Positions 13,601 through 26,308 of a DNA stretch of 64,000 bases are shown here, one piece after another. The position numbers and the translations under genes were made by a program. The DNA is from Polytrichum commune (lineage: Eukaryota; Streptophyta; Polytrichopsida; Polytrichales; Polytrichaceae), in contig OX485805.1 in the NCBI GenBank assembly GCA_950295325.1, positions 33,467,501 through 33,531,500 of the forward strand, written 5' to 3'. Numbering within the stretch: position 1 is the stretch's first letter; each line of letters begins with the position of its first letter. The notes beneath the pieces were generated by a model. It searched no databases, was not told where the DNA came from, and worked only from the letters and a program-made list of their open reading frames with translations.

Positions 13601-14150
13601 TTGAAATTTTTTTAACTTGGGTGTTTTGAGTGTGGAGAATATTATTTGAGAGGTTTGCAAGTGTTTAGATTTCCAAAGGATTTGAATTGAGTGTTAAGAG
13701 TGTAGAGAAGCTTAGTTGAGAAGTTTGGAGGTGTTTAGACTTCCAAAGGATCTGATTTTAGTATTTTGAGTATGGACAAGTCTATTATTAAAGTTTGGGG
13801 GTGTTAAGACTTCCAAAGGATTTTACTTGAATGTTTTAATTGTGGAGAAGCTTATTTGTAAGGTTTGGAGATGTTTAAACTACCATAGGATCTTAATTGA
13901 ATGTTTTGAATTTGGAGAAGCTTAATTGCAAGGTTTGGAAGTCTTTATAATTCAAAAGCATCTAACTTGAGTATTTTGAGCATTTAAATGTGTACTTGTG
14001 AGGTTTGGAGGTGTTCAGTGTTGAAAAACATTTAATTTGAATGTTTTGAAGGCTTACTTGAGAGGTGTGAAGGTGTTTAGAGTTTGAAAGCATTTGACTT
14101 GAGTGTTTCAAATGTTTAAAGGCTTATTTGTGAGGGTTGACTGTTAAAAT
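13600..14150 (+). repeat. Degenerate tandem array, about 78-bp unit
   Basis: About seven units share the pattern GGTGTTTAGACTTCCAAAGG, then a TTGAGTGTTTTGAG block, then GTGGAGAAGCTTA and TTTGAGAGGTTTGGAG. The units diverge more towards the right. Beyond 14150 (to about 14850) related TTTGAG/ATGATTTGA words continue without a clear period. The array occupies the leader position in front of the Copia gag remnant. Confidence 0.7.
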
Positions 14151-16168
14151 TTTTTTGGAAACCATTCAATTTTTTTTAAATGAAATAATGTGTTGTTTGA
14201 GTGCCTTGAGTATGGATAAACTTATGTGAATGCATTGAATGTGATTTGAGATCAAGAGCATATGATTTGAATGATTATAGAGTGCAAAATGCACATTTGA
14301 AAGAATAACATTCATTTGAGTAAAACAAAAAATAAGCCAAGTGATTAAAAATCCTAACACATATTTGAGAATAAGTGGAATCATTTGAGGTGAAGAATAT
14401 TTGGCCTGAATGATTTGATAGTTCTAGGCCAAATTTGAAAGCAAGAGCTCTTATTTGATATAAATTAGATTTGACTTAAGTGATTGAGAGTCTAAAAACC
14501 CATTTGACACCATGAGAGCATTTTTGAGTCCACATAGACTTTATTTAAATGGATTGGAGTGGAACCACATTGTTTGAAAGCAAGTGTGGACTTTGTCTGA
14601 AAACAATTCATTTGGAGTTTAGGATGATCTCACTTGGTCATTTGACTGTTGAAAAACATATTTGAGGGATAAGGCTAATCATTTGAGTTGAAGGAAAAAA
14701 AATTGTGTGATTTGAGGTCTTAAGACTTCTTTTGAGGTGTAGAAGATCTGACATGAAGTGATTGAGAGTGTATGGCAAATCTGAGGTGAATCAGATTTTA
14801 CTTGAGGGATTTAAGTGTTCTAAGTTTTTTTTGAGATGAAGAAGATATGTTTTCAAATGCATTCTTCAAGTGGAAGATGGCATATCTTGACAACAAAGGG
14901 CCTAGATTCATGGACAAGTTTCATCGAGAGAGATTGAACTTTTGGAAGTTCAAAATGGAGGTGGATGTGCAATCCACATTGTAGACAAATCCACGAAGGC
15001 TCCACTTTCTAACGTGGATTTCAAAGTGTTGAAGAAATACCAAAAACGCGTCAAGAAGGCCATGCCCATTATCCACCTCAACTTGGTGGACAACCAACTT
15101 GCGCACATAAGGACTTGCAAAGAACTAGCAGAGGTGTGGACAACCCTTTGCTACATCCTCAAGACAAAGAGTTTGTAAAACATCCTCTTCATTTGACAGA
15201 GTTTCTTCACATGCAAGATGTAAGAAGGCGACGGTTTATTGGCCTACGTCAACAAGGTCAAAGCAGTTGTGAATATAACTACATGTTTGGAGATACTCGT
15301 GAGGAATGAAGACATTGTTACGACTTTGTTCAAGGTTTTTCGGCGTCGTACGAGTACTTGATCACTGCCTTGGAGATGATGTCAATGAAAAATTTAATGA
15401 TGGAGTACGTGATGGCACATTTGATGCATGAGATGTCAAAGCGCAAGGAGAAGGAACACCAAGACAAACATGCGGCTATGGTGTCACGTCAAAGCAAAGT
15501 GAGCAATCCACCTTCGTGGTAAGGCGTAAGGACGTGCTTATGTTGCGGCAAACTAGGCCACATTAAAAGGTTTTGCTACGAAATGAAGAACAAGGAGAGG
15601 GAGAGAATGCTAAAAATACGAAGGACGAGGACGAATTTGCATTTGCAACACAACAAAAAATGCATTCGAGGAGCATATGCAGATGGATCATGGATTCCAG
15701 AGCCATAAAACACATGACTTTGCATAAGGCGACATTTTACACATACGAGGTAATTTCTCCACACAATGTGCATTTGGGTGATGATTTCATGGCCAAAGCC
15801 ATTAGAATGAAATCCATTATTGTTGGAGTTGGAACAAGGGGCATATGAAATACAATTTGCAACACATATGTGTTTTATGTGCCCAAGTTGCAAGCCATCT
15901 TGCTCTCTATGAGTAAATTTTTGTCAAAGTACTTGGAAGTACAATTTCTTGTAAACGAATGCATTGTGGGAAGTCCAAACGGCAACATGATTGCAATAGC
16001 TTGATGCAAAGGAAATTTATACCAAATGACCTTCATGAAGGTATGTGGAGCAAATGCGGCCAACTTCGTCCGTTCGCGTGCGGGAGGCGGTCTTGTGGAG
16101 CTTTGGCACCACCGACTCGGACATTTGGATTTGAGGAGCAATTTTGCGCTCCAAAGCATGGTGAGGGG

Positions 16169-18291
16169 TGTGAGCAAGAATCCTCCCCACCCTTGAGTGC
16201 GTCCTAGTCTGGGTGCAGAATCCTCTTTTTAAAAATACTAGCTAACCACTTACACATGTGCATTCATTCCATTCAATTGAGAGTGGAGTGGTGCCTGTGA
16301 CACCCTTTCATTAAGACATACAAGCATTTACAAACACTTGAGTCACATACAAGAGTTACTTAAGTTACTTGCAATGTTAATGAAACCCTAACAACCAACG
16401 GTTGGAATCTCCCGAGTACCCAACAACCTCAACCACCACCTAGGGTGAAACTACAATCCACCTGCTTCTAGGTGAGAGAAAGGAAGAGACGAGCAACAAG
16501 ACTAGAGAATTACATCCAACTCTTGGTTAGATCATGTTGCCATAGTCTATCATTTCCAGCCATTGCTAACCCTCGCCAACTGATTCCAAAAACCAAGGCA
16601 CTCACTACCCATCCAATGATAAGTTGTTGCATTCCACAACTACGTGCACCGGCAACCCAGGACGAAAACAATCAATCTCTCCAACCAACACCAACCCTGA
16701 TTGCCTCAACAACCTTACCAATGTGAGTGACTTCACCTTCTCGGTCAATCCATGGTCATTTCTAGGCACTTCGCGGCAAGGCACACATCTATGGCGAGAT
16801 CCCAATGTCCATGGCTCTGCCTCTGGGTTCCTTCAAGTGAACTTTTGCGCCATGCAACAACTCTGATGTAGTAGCACCACCCTAACGCAACTCAATTTGT
16901 GTCGACCATATCTTATTTTACTTTTATTTATTTCTTGCCAGGAGCTGCTCCGACGATGATGACACAAAAGTAATAAAAAATTAGTAATCTTGAGAGGCAT
17001 TTAGTTCCTGGCATTGCATTTTCTCTTCTTGCCACTCCTAGTCTTCTCTACCACCGTTCCTACTTCCCTCATGACAACAAAAATCACAAGCAGTTTGTTG
17101 TTTCTGCTGCAACTCTGCAGTTGTAAAGCAACACCCTCAAATGTAGTCTCTGAGCTAGCTCCTGACAAGGTCCACATGATGAAGGGGTTGATGCTCATGA
17201 GTCTGGCCTCATGTGGGGGCGTAACCCATCCCACACTCACAATCCAACTCCAACAAACTCCTCCAACCCAAACCAACACCAATAGCTGCTACGACAATCC
17301 TCCACCCATCTTCTCATTTTTCCCAACCCGCCCTAACTGCAACAAAAGAAAAATCTTCTTCTTCTTCTGATGGGATTGAAGGAATGAGTGAATGAATGAA
17401 TGAATGAATGAAGATGTAGTTGTTGTTGATGAGGAAGAGGAGTAGTAATGGGCAAAAAGGGCAGTGATGCAAAGAGAATTGGGAGCCTCTTTGCATGGGG
17501 TGCAAGTCAAGCCTGATTGTGATGAGCTACTACTAATAGTCTTTGCTGGGACATTTAATGCAAAACAAAAAAAATTATTCCTCACATCCCCCTCCCCCGT
17601 TTTATGTCAACCATTCTCCCCACTATCATGATCTAGACAGTAATCTCTAATCCCATCACACTTGAGGAGTCACCGATGCAGCCTAATCGGCATACTTTGT
17701 GAATGGAGCCACACCCCCCCCCCCCCTTGTGACCGGCTCAACAATACCCGTAACCAATTCCACAAATCTCTTACTTAGGCCACCTCTAATATTTTCATCA
17801 ACTTGATTGAACACTCACAGGTTCGCCATCCACTAACATGGTGCCCTCAAATGTCACCTATTCTCTACCTCACCCAACCTTGAACATCATTCCCCTATCA
17901 ACACTTTGCACGCAAATGGCTACCAAATCCACAACGGGGTTACACACACATGCTACCACAAGGAAAAATTCTACGTAGTAGCAACGCTTCCGCATCAACT
18001 CCTTTTTTTTTCCTCTACCATGCCTTTCATGCCCAGAATGAGCTCCTCTTTCCTGAGCTCCCAAGACCCCTCCAACTCTCTCCTTCCCCCTCCCCCTCCC
18101 CCCCAAAAAAACGAGCTTACCTCTTGATCTTTTCTTTTTAACTTGCTTTTCTTTGCCTCTCAACTTAACTTGCTCTTGACTTTTCTCCCTCTTATTTCTT
18201 TAAGTGTTACTTGAGTTCTTAAATTGCTTTCAACATAAGATTAAGTTGCCCTTAGATTAATTACATGTGTGAGCACAATATTGGGCTCACA
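16169..18291 (-). mobile_element. Solo LTR of the TGTGAGCCCA family, inside the Copia element
   Basis: Read on the minus strand, it starts TGTGAGCCCAATATTGTG (ending at 18291) and closes with the family's 3' block (GGACGCACTCAAGGGTGGGG, then TTGCTCACA). A 5-bp target duplication, AGGGG, lies at 16164-16168 and 18292-18296. The flanks join Copia coding sequence on both sides. At 2123 bp it is some 400 bp longer than its relatives. It contains a GAAT tetranucleotide run near 17385-17408, a C13 tract near 17705-17717 and C-rich patches. Short frames inside it are not genes. Confidence 0.88.
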
Positions 18292-19130
18292 AGGGGCATA
18301 AACCTAGGTAAAATCTTTCATTTCACCTCTACATTGGTATGCAAAGCATGCACGGAGGGTAGGCAATATGCGGCAAAGTAGAGCAATGATGTGGAGAGAC
18401 TAGCAACAAAACTATTGGAGATTGTGCATTTGGGTGTTTGGGGCCCCATGAGGAACACGTCTGTAAGAGGGACAAAGCATTTTGTTATTTTCGTTGATGA
18501 TTTTATGAGAAAAATGTAGGTTTACATGATGAAATGCAAAGGAGAGTAGTTTGAGAAGTTTAAGGAGTTTTGAGCATTTGTAAAAATGCAATCAGTTCAC
18601 AAAATCAAGGCATTTCGGTGGATGAACGGAAGGGACTCTATTTTAAAGGATTTTGAAGCATTTTTTTTTATGGAATACAGCATTGAAAACCTCAAAACAT
18701 TGGATTAGCGGAGTGTGCAATTCAAATTGTTGATGCAATGACAAAATGAATGCTCAAAGCTTAAAAGCTTGAGAAATCGCTTTGGACGGAAGTAGTGGCA
18801 AATGCGGTTTATACACTAAACCGATGTCCGACAAGGGCCTTGTGCTCCGTTACACCCGAATAAGCGTAGAGTGGAAGGATGCGTTACACATATGCGGGAG
18901 TTTGGAAGCCTTGCATATGCGATGGTTCCGGACGAGAAGAGGTACAAGTTCGATGCGAAAGAAATTTAATGCGTGTTTCTTGGATATTACGAAGGTATGA
19001 AGGTGTATAGGCTGATGTGTTTGGAAACAAAAAAAAATCATAAAATATAGAAATGTTATGTTTATGAAAGGTAATGGAAGCATCAAAAACAATTTGAAGA
19101 TGTGTCCAAATGCGAGAAATAAAAGCCCTA

Positions 19131-19156
19131 TGGTGGTGGTGGTGGTGGTGGTGGAT
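19131..19156. repeat. (GGT)n trinucleotide run
   Basis: A pure GGTGGT run of about eight units lies within the Copia remnant, where the frame would encode a run of valines or glycines. It is a simple-sequence repeat. Confidence 0.7.
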
Positions 19157-19263
19157 GAATCTTCCAAATCACATTTGTTTGATGGTGGTGGACAATCCTC
19201 GGATATCAATTATCAAGTGGGAGGTAATGAACTTGTAATTGAAGAACCACATTCTTCCGCACC

Positions 19264-20985
19264 TCTTCATTAGGAGTGCCCTAAACACCATGAGCACAAG
19301 GGGGACTCCGGAGTGACACTTGGGACTTGTGGTGCCATAGGTAAGAGGGCCCAACTGATCCTAGTATGGGTGAGGGTCCCAGACATTGAGAACACCTCCC
19401 ACCCACGGAGACTAGGAGTCACGAGGGTAAGGCCATGAGCATTGAGTAGCTTATGGCGTCTAGATTCTAGAATGCTCAAGAAGATCCCACTCAAAGGTGT
19501 GAGCTAGGAGATATGGCAATTTGAGGGGGACTATGCCTAGGGCACAGGGGGTGCACCTACACTTGATTTATGAATAACGTGCGAGAACCCCCTATTTAAT
19601 GCGGGGGGGGGGGGGGGTATTTGCTTTCTTTCATTGAATATTTTTTCCACCCTCTAAGTAGCTAAATTTCTAGTGAATAGTATTTTCTAACACCCTATCA
19701 TTATATATAAATGTTAGAGTTGCATAATTATAATCACCCTATCTTATTTATAAATAATAGACATTTCATATGAATAATCTACACATAGACTATGCATACG
19801 GTACACTATGCATACATTACACTGCGCATATATTACTTTGCACATTATACACATACAACCATCATATTATAAACCTTAACATACTCCACATGGTTCTTGA
19901 AAATAATCTAGCCAACCCTTCGTCACATGATGATACTTTTCATCCAAAGGTGATCATTTCAACAAATCCATCCATATGTCCACATACATTTGCGTATTTC
20001 TCATCCAATGCCACTAATGACATATTATTAATGTTGAACTTATAAATAAATAAATCTAAGATTAATTCTATTTGTGTTACTTTACATCTAAGTCTTAAAA
20101 AATACCACAACTTAAACCATACCATATACTTTATATAAATCCCAAATTCACATTTATGGAACGCTATTGTATATCTAAGAAAAATGTTAAAATTATGTTT
20201 ATTGAATAAAATCCACCCTATATATTCTCGGACATGGTTTTCTACATTTTTGCCAATGCCCGCCCCTAGGCCTAGGGATAGTGCCCAACACTTCAAGGGG
20301 CGTTGTGGTGGGACATCAATAACTTGGGAGTGACACATAAGTTTTTTGACATTAGAATAGCCATAACTTCCGCGTACTTGCCCGAATGGGGCAAGTGAGG
20401 AATCCATTAGCATCAACGTGAAGAATAGATGACAATAGATTGGTTGAGCGATGGAATTGAAGATTGGATGACAAAGTTATGGAGGTCTGAAGTTGCTAGG
20501 GGATTCCAGGCCCAATGGCTAAGAAAAATAGCCCCAACTCTTAGGAGAGGGACACAAGGTTATTTGATGGTGGGTAGGGGCCCTACCCAAAGTCTTAGAG
20601 GCTTATATGGGTGAGACGGTGTTGCCGACCTACCCCAACCGAGGCAGAACGGCACAGCCTCCACGAGCGTTGGCCCAACGTGGGGGTTTAGGTTCCAAGT
20701 ATGCTTCGGGTTGTCATAGTGTTGCTCCGGCAACGCGATGATCAAATTTAAGATTGGATTTTCATTAATGAAAGTACACATCTCACCATTGGCTACCTAC
20801 TAAAGGGAGAGTCCCAAATGCATGTGTAGGAGGGTTGGTCACTAAGCTACGAGCTTGGAGGTCCAAGGTATGGGGAGCTTATCATAAGCGTGTGTGGGAT
20901 GTGCAAGGTTAGTGCTTGTGACACCTGCTAGAGTTGAGAAACGATCAAGATAAGTTAAGGGGAGCTAGCAAGGGTCGGGACACAC
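19264..20985 (+). repeat. Insertion in the Copia remnant, containing copy 2 of the 12.8-kb repeat
   Basis: Copia-like sequence stops near 19263 and resumes near 20990, so about 1.7 kb lies between. The right part (20250-20985) matches 12800-13600. The left part (19264-20250) has a G15 run near 19602-19617 and AT-rich sequence, and matches nothing else I can see in the window. No secure target duplication was found, so the exact limits are uncertain. A 158-codon minus-strand frame (19940-20416) has no recognisable domain and is not called as a gene. Confidence 0.55.
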
Positions 20986-21510
20986 ATGAAGGACCCGCAA
21001 ATGATGACATTATTACTAAAGGATTTTGCGAGGAGCGGCGATATCCCATGAGGGAGAGGCAACTGCTTGGAGAATGGTGGAAGACACACATTTTGCCTCA
21101 ATATGGTGAGGAACGTGCCAATGTGGCAATAAGTGAAGGTCCTTTGAATTGGAGTGAGGCAATTAGGCATAATACAGAGAAACTTATGGGCAATGTTAGA
21201 AACTCACTATACATGATTAAGAAACTAAGAAAGTCAATAGTATTACAAAGTGGGAGTGTTGAAGGTGGAGCATTACATTGCTTGTAGTACTAAAAATGTA
21301 ATATTAGAAAGAATGAGGTTATAATATGGCTACAAGGTTCGTCTGTAGTGGGAGAAGAGTTATCCCAAATTGTTTGTGAGAATGAAGTTGAAAATGAGCA
21401 ATAAAAGGTAAGGCAAGGGGTGAGGATGACCATCTCATTTCAAGCATTATTCGTATGCCTTTGTGTATGTGTTTTTGCTTGTGCAATCTCATCTCTAGTC
21501 CTATTGAGTT

Positions 21511-23859
21511 TGTGAGCCCAAAATGGTGCCCACATGTGTCCCTAACCTTTACAACTCATTAAAACTTTGATTTTTATGATTCATGCAATTATTAAAAAGG
21601 ACAAAAAGAGGGAATGTTAGTGTTCATGAGTGAAATTGAGTGGGAGATAAGAGTAGGAGTTATTTAAAATCGTTACTTTTAGGGTGTGGGTTTGGAAGTG
21701 GAGTGTGTGTAAGGGAAGCATAGAGTCAGAAGAGTTATGATTTAAGTTTTGCATTAACTTAGTGTTAGAGTTTTAGGCTAAGGGTGTTGTGTGTAGTGGG
21801 CTTGGATTGGAGGGTGGTCGCAAGTATTATTTGTGTTGGGTTGGGTTGCTGTCCATTAAGGGGGGGGGGATCTCGTTAACGGATGAGGCAACTGCTGGAA
21901 TTCCAGGCCTTCGGAAGGCAAGAGCCCCCTGTTCCGAAGAGGCTCGAGGGCTCAACAGACACAAGGGGGAAGGTAGAGTTTTGACGACGGAATGCGGCGA
22001 CTGAGGCTATGGAATTCGGCTAGTGAGGGAGGCGTGAGGCAACGCTGGGTTCATATTGAGAACTAGTGTAAGGAATCAGGGAGGCTCCCTGATTCCGAGG
22101 CGAGGCCTGGGTTGAGAGGTCACTGAGGTTGCCAAGAGAATACAGATTTTGAGTCAAGGATGGCTCCTAGGGAGATGGATTCGAACTGGAACTAAAGGGG
22201 TGGGTCGGAACAACCAAGATGTGGATGAATGCGGCAAATGCAGCATAAGAGGGAAGGTAGTGCCGAAGTTCGGAGTTGCTGAGGGCTGCAAGGTTAGATT
22301 ATGGTAGCGAGAACACGGGTAGGTCACTTAGTGCATTTTAAAAACGACGTGCGGCATAATATAGAGAGGATTAAAATCATTTGAAATAAAAATTATAAAG
22401 GAATTCGAAATAATGAAGGGGCCATTAAATGTAGACAATCCCATTATAAGTAAGTTAGATGGACATAAAATGTGGGCCATTATTTTTTTGTAAAATTAAT
22501 ATAGGGGCTAAAGATAAGGATCCTAGAAGGTATGTTTAGTATGTTTGCTATGGTCTCCTATGTGTTTTCTTCATAACTTTGTTTGCAATGATATTACTGT
22601 TTGCACCCTTCTTTGTTTTCATGGTTTACTTAACACTCGTCAATGTGTTAGGAAGTAGATTAGCTTTTATTACTTAAAAGGAATATAGGGTACAAAAAAT
22701 TGCAGTGACTTGGACAATATAATTAATGAAAGGGTGCAAACAAATGGGCCATTTTTTAAATTTAAGTAATTATAGGGAGACTTTAATTCAGCCCTTGAAG
22801 GTAAATAGCCCCAAAACAAAAAACCCCCAGCCGCACGTGGTGCACAAAAATGCCTTAAAGTGACCTACCCGTGAGCGAGAAGGTTCGGTTGGGAAGGAGA
22901 GCGCAAGATCTGAGGGCAGCAATGTGAATCTCGCCAACCTGGGCGGTCTGGAAATCTGAGCTTGGATTTAGAATCCCTTCCAACTGGTTCGGGAGGATGC
23001 CCTGTGTCCTGCTTCCTCGGAAGGATGCTATGCCTCCCTGTGCACTCTCCACTCATTCATGTGGGTGTGGCTGCTGAAGTGGTTAGGCATTGTTCAGAGT
23101 TTGGTTCAGAGTGGTCAACATCCGTGCAGCTCGACCACCAACGAACCTGCTGGAGACTGCTCTTGTCGAGCTTGACCAATGCAACTCTGATTTCCGAATC
23201 CCCGAGTCTGTCAGGAAGAGCTGGAGGTGGCTCACTCGGCAGCACCTCAAGGATTCAAGCTAGTGAGACTATGATCAACGTTGGTGGGTTTAGTTAGTAA
23301 GTGATCCTGGCAGCAGAGGGAATTGGCTCTGAGGAGGCTACTGGACCGTTCGGGAAAACCAGGGCGGTGCGTTGAGCTGTCCGAGGGAAAGAGCTGGCCA
23401 CCAGCCGAAGGAGCAGAGCTTGCTCTCGCACTGCTTAGTTGGGTTAGAACCGGGTAGGTGTTACAAAGCTTAGTTGTAGTGCACAATGAGTAGGGGAAAA
23501 TATTTAATGCTACCACCGCATGTGGGGCAATGTATTGGCTCATGGGGCCTGGCTCAGCTAGGGGTTTTATGTAAGGCCCAACCATGTGAAAAATACGAGC
23601 TACATGTGGTGAGGAAAAGGGCATTATAAAGGGCAATATGGTGTTGGACTTGGAGGGTGAGGATGCTTTTGGGAGTTACATGACCCAAGTGTTGTAAACA
23701 CCGGGGTGAATATGGAATAAAAGTAAGTGTTGAGGTGTACTAAATTCATCATTAGGAGGTGACTTGAGTTCCAAGGTGTATGAAAGCTAGTGGATCTAAT
23801 GTTAACTGTGAACTCCCACTCGGATTACGACGCTTAAGGGTGGGGGTTTATGGCTGACA
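21511..23859 (+). mobile_element. Solo LTR of the TGTGAGCCCA family carrying a hAT-like insertion
   Basis: It starts TGTGAGCCCAAAATGGTGCC and ends with the family block (ACGACGCTTAAGGGTGGGGG, then GGCTGACA). The flanking five bases are GAGTT on the left and AAGTT on the right, a target duplication with one mismatch. An AATAAAA word near 23710 could be its polyadenylation signal. After removing the hAT-like element at 22314-22873 and its duplication, the length is about 1781 bp. That is close to the 1785-bp LTRs of the intact Gypsy element. No internal region is attached, which fits LTR-LTR recombination. Confidence 0.85.
22314..22873 (-). mobile_element. Non-autonomous hAT-like DNA transposon, copy B
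   Basis: This is the inverted, shorter relative of 4213-5077. The ends read CACGGGTAGGTCACTTAGTG and, from the other side, CACGGGTAGGTCACTTTAAG. An exact 8-bp target duplication, AGCGAGAA, lies at 22306-22313 and 22874-22881. The 560-bp body shares the CACGTGCGGC-like inner block and the AAACAAAAAACCCCCAGCCG region with copy A but lacks about 300 bp of its middle. It has no coding capacity. It sits inside a solo LTR and is therefore younger than that LTR. Confidence 0.9.
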
Positions 23860-25086
23860 AAGTTCCAATAGTCTCTTTCGTTAAACACATTCTCATATGA
23901 ACTGCCATCGACGTTATTGGACTCCAATACTACACCTTCATATTCTACCCAATGACACATATATATGGCATTTAGTTGGTTTGTAAAATGAACAAGGAGA
24001 AAGATGCTCCTTTACGTGCGTTGTGACATGCTAAGGACCAAGTCTACAAAACCATAAGGTACAAATTGATGTTTCTATGTTGCTAGCCAGAGTCCGGTAC
24101 TTGCGCCATGATGGCTCATAAAGGTTGGTAGTGTAGCTTGTTCTTCATTTAAGAATAAGAAATTGTGCTTCATTCAATTGATTTTCCAATCACAACACCT
24201 ATATTTTTGGTGGTTCATGGGTGGAAGTCTCTCCAACAACGGATATCATGATGACATTTGTTTGTAAGATATTGAACCACGTGCTCTAAATGTTTTGCCT
24301 ATTTTGTGAGACCCAATACTTTGCATTATTAGTATTATATGTCTACTAGACAACTTTACGATCATGGCAATCTTCACTTCTACACATAATAATGTCTTCA
24401 TATGAGCTTCTTGGTACATCCATGAAGTGGATATGTCCTTCATTCTGAATTTGTTGGGCATGTTGTTAAACTTTTGTGTGTCATATGGTATTGGAAGTGG
24501 GCTATCCACATTAATAAATCATTTAAGACCAACTCACCTCCATGTTGTTGTGGTGGATCCAAGTATTACAATCCCTCAAATATTGTTGTGTTGCAAGCAC
24601 TTTGTGCACACTTCACATGTTGGAGATGGAATTAACTTAGTTGCTTCCCATATTATTTATTTTCAAGTCCTCAACATAGCTTCAAATTGGACTTCCCTGC
24701 ACACCCTTGGGTTGCATTTTTGTTTACCATGAGCTATGAAACATGCATTTTGGTATGCTTTCTTCCATCTTAGCCTTAGATGTCACATGAGGTTGTTGAA
24801 AATGAAGATTCAAATTGCACCGACCAAAGGTTGCCTGCTCATGCTCACATGTAGGGTTGCAAACATTGTTACCGTTAGTATGCGCCACAATTCTTGTTCT
24901 TGCAATTAAATGTCCATCACAACGTCAACACCAATGAATATCATGCTTCTCACACATAACAACAACAAATATCATGGCCTTCAAGGCACTTCAATATGGT
25001 GTGGATACTAGTTTTGCCTTTGCCCCCACTTTCCCATATTGGCTGTATCGACTCACATATGACACACTTCCGGACAACCCCCATGG
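23860..25086. other. Intergenic DNA between two LTR insertions
   Basis: Only weak frames of about 100 codons on each strand are present, with no recognised domain. Before the LTR insertions, this DNA was continuous with the segment left of 21511 and with the one right of 35877. Confidence 0.45.
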
Positions 25087-25792
25087 CCTAATGTGAGCCC
25101 AAAAGGGTGCCCACATTTAGTCTTAGACCCTTGAAACGTTAGTTGATGCACTTTGAAGTAGCATGTTACTTCACAAAAATATAAAAAGAGTGAAATGTTA
25201 GTCTTAGAAGTACCATGTTGTAAGAGGCTAGGATGTGAGTTGTTATTGTGTTTTTACCTTCGGAAGGATTTGAGTGAATGAGGATAGGTAAGGAGAACTT
25301 GGATTGAGTAGTTAGTGAGTAGGCTAGTACAAATGGATGGAGACAACCAAAGTGACTCAAGAGGCAAGTGCATTCGAATTGGGATGAATGGAGGATCACA
25401 TGGAGCGCACAAGTGGACCACCTCATCATGGCCACTTAATGGGGAAGGCCCAAGGAAGAATGCAAGGTGGAGGATAAGCAAATTCTCAAAGCACCAATCA
25501 AATCACGAGTTAAGCATCGTGGTTTGAATTAAGTGGTGAGCGACGATTTGGGAAAGTAAGGGGAGAAAGTTATGGCGGCGGAAAGCGAAGGAGGCTAAGT
25601 TTGGGTTGAAGCATCCCAAGTTTGGTAAAGTGTGGTAGGTAGAAAGCCAAGGCTAGTTAAATGTTCGAATTAGGATCCTTGTTGATCATTTGAGGGAGGA
25701 AGGCTTAGAAGATAGGATTGGCGCCTACTAAGTAGGAGGAAATCTCAAGGGCTTATCGTGAGCCTTGAGGGTGCTCACCCCCTCAAGCTTAC

Positions 25793-25800
25793 TATATAAT
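25793..25800 (+). promoter_or_regulatory. TATA box of the 5' LTR
   Basis: TATATAAT is followed within about 20 bases by a CTTCCCTCACTC pyrimidine tract typical of plant LTR promoters. The same sequence is at 34789-34796 in the 3' LTR. The position within the LTR (about base 700 of 1785) would leave a long upstream region and a shorter transcribed part. Function is inferred from motif and position only. Confidence 0.55.
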
Positions 25801-26308
25801 CCCTCATTCTTCCCTCACTCATCCTCTCTTTCCTTTGTGCTCCAAGGCACCCCACGAGTTATAAGTGTGGGTGTGGGAAGCCATATTGGAGCACATGTGT
25901 GTGTTTAGTTTTTAGTTTGAGAGCCAAGGCTTGTTAGCCTTGAAGAGGGCTTGACCTCTTGGTAGAATTAGTGTTGACGTGAAGGATTTTAAAGTTAATT
26001 CATGATTCCAATTTGTGGTACTTTAAGTTCATGTTTTGAATACACGTGGTTGCAAGTTCCATGTTTAAGAGTTGAGCACTTGATGTTGTGATGAGTGCAA
26101 AAATATACTTGTGTGGATTAGTTAGTCTTAGTGAAGTTAGGAAATTCTCTCTCCCCCTCTCCTCTCTAGGATTTTAGGATTTTAGGATTAGAGAAGAATT
26201 GTGTGATTAGAAAGGGGTTGTTAGTAGAATTAGGGAAATTAGGTAGGAAGATTAGTTAAGGGCTTGAATAATTAGTGAGGTAGTTGGGGATTACAACTAC
26301 AAAGTTAT

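Larger units (their letters stand above)
14883..21300 (+). mobile_element. Old Ty1/Copia retrotransposon, broken, in three pieces
   Basis: Translated pieces on the + strand follow Copia order. About 14883-15480 resembles Copia gag (for example VKKAMPIIHLNLVDNQLAHI). A CX2CX4HX4C zinc knuckle lies near 15535-15575, followed by a protease-like stretch, and then the integrase-leading zinc segment (ELWHHRLGHLDLRSN-like) near 16096-16160. After the solo LTR at 16169-18291, integrase-like sequence resumes (18297-19263). The start of the reverse transcriptase region (RERQLLGEWWKTHILPQYGE) is found at about 21050-21110 and a short remnant of the 3' end follows to about 21300. The element is a fossil with many breaks and two large insertions. 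Confidence 0.85.

Noticed and set aside
17014-18163. Several 90-120-codon frames on both strands
   Set aside because: They fall inside a solo LTR, overlap each other and are rich in simple sequence (CT/GA runs).
19940-20416. 158-codon minus-strand open frame
   Set aside because: It has no recognisable motif and lies in a repeat segment whose other copy (about 12800-13200) does not keep the frame.
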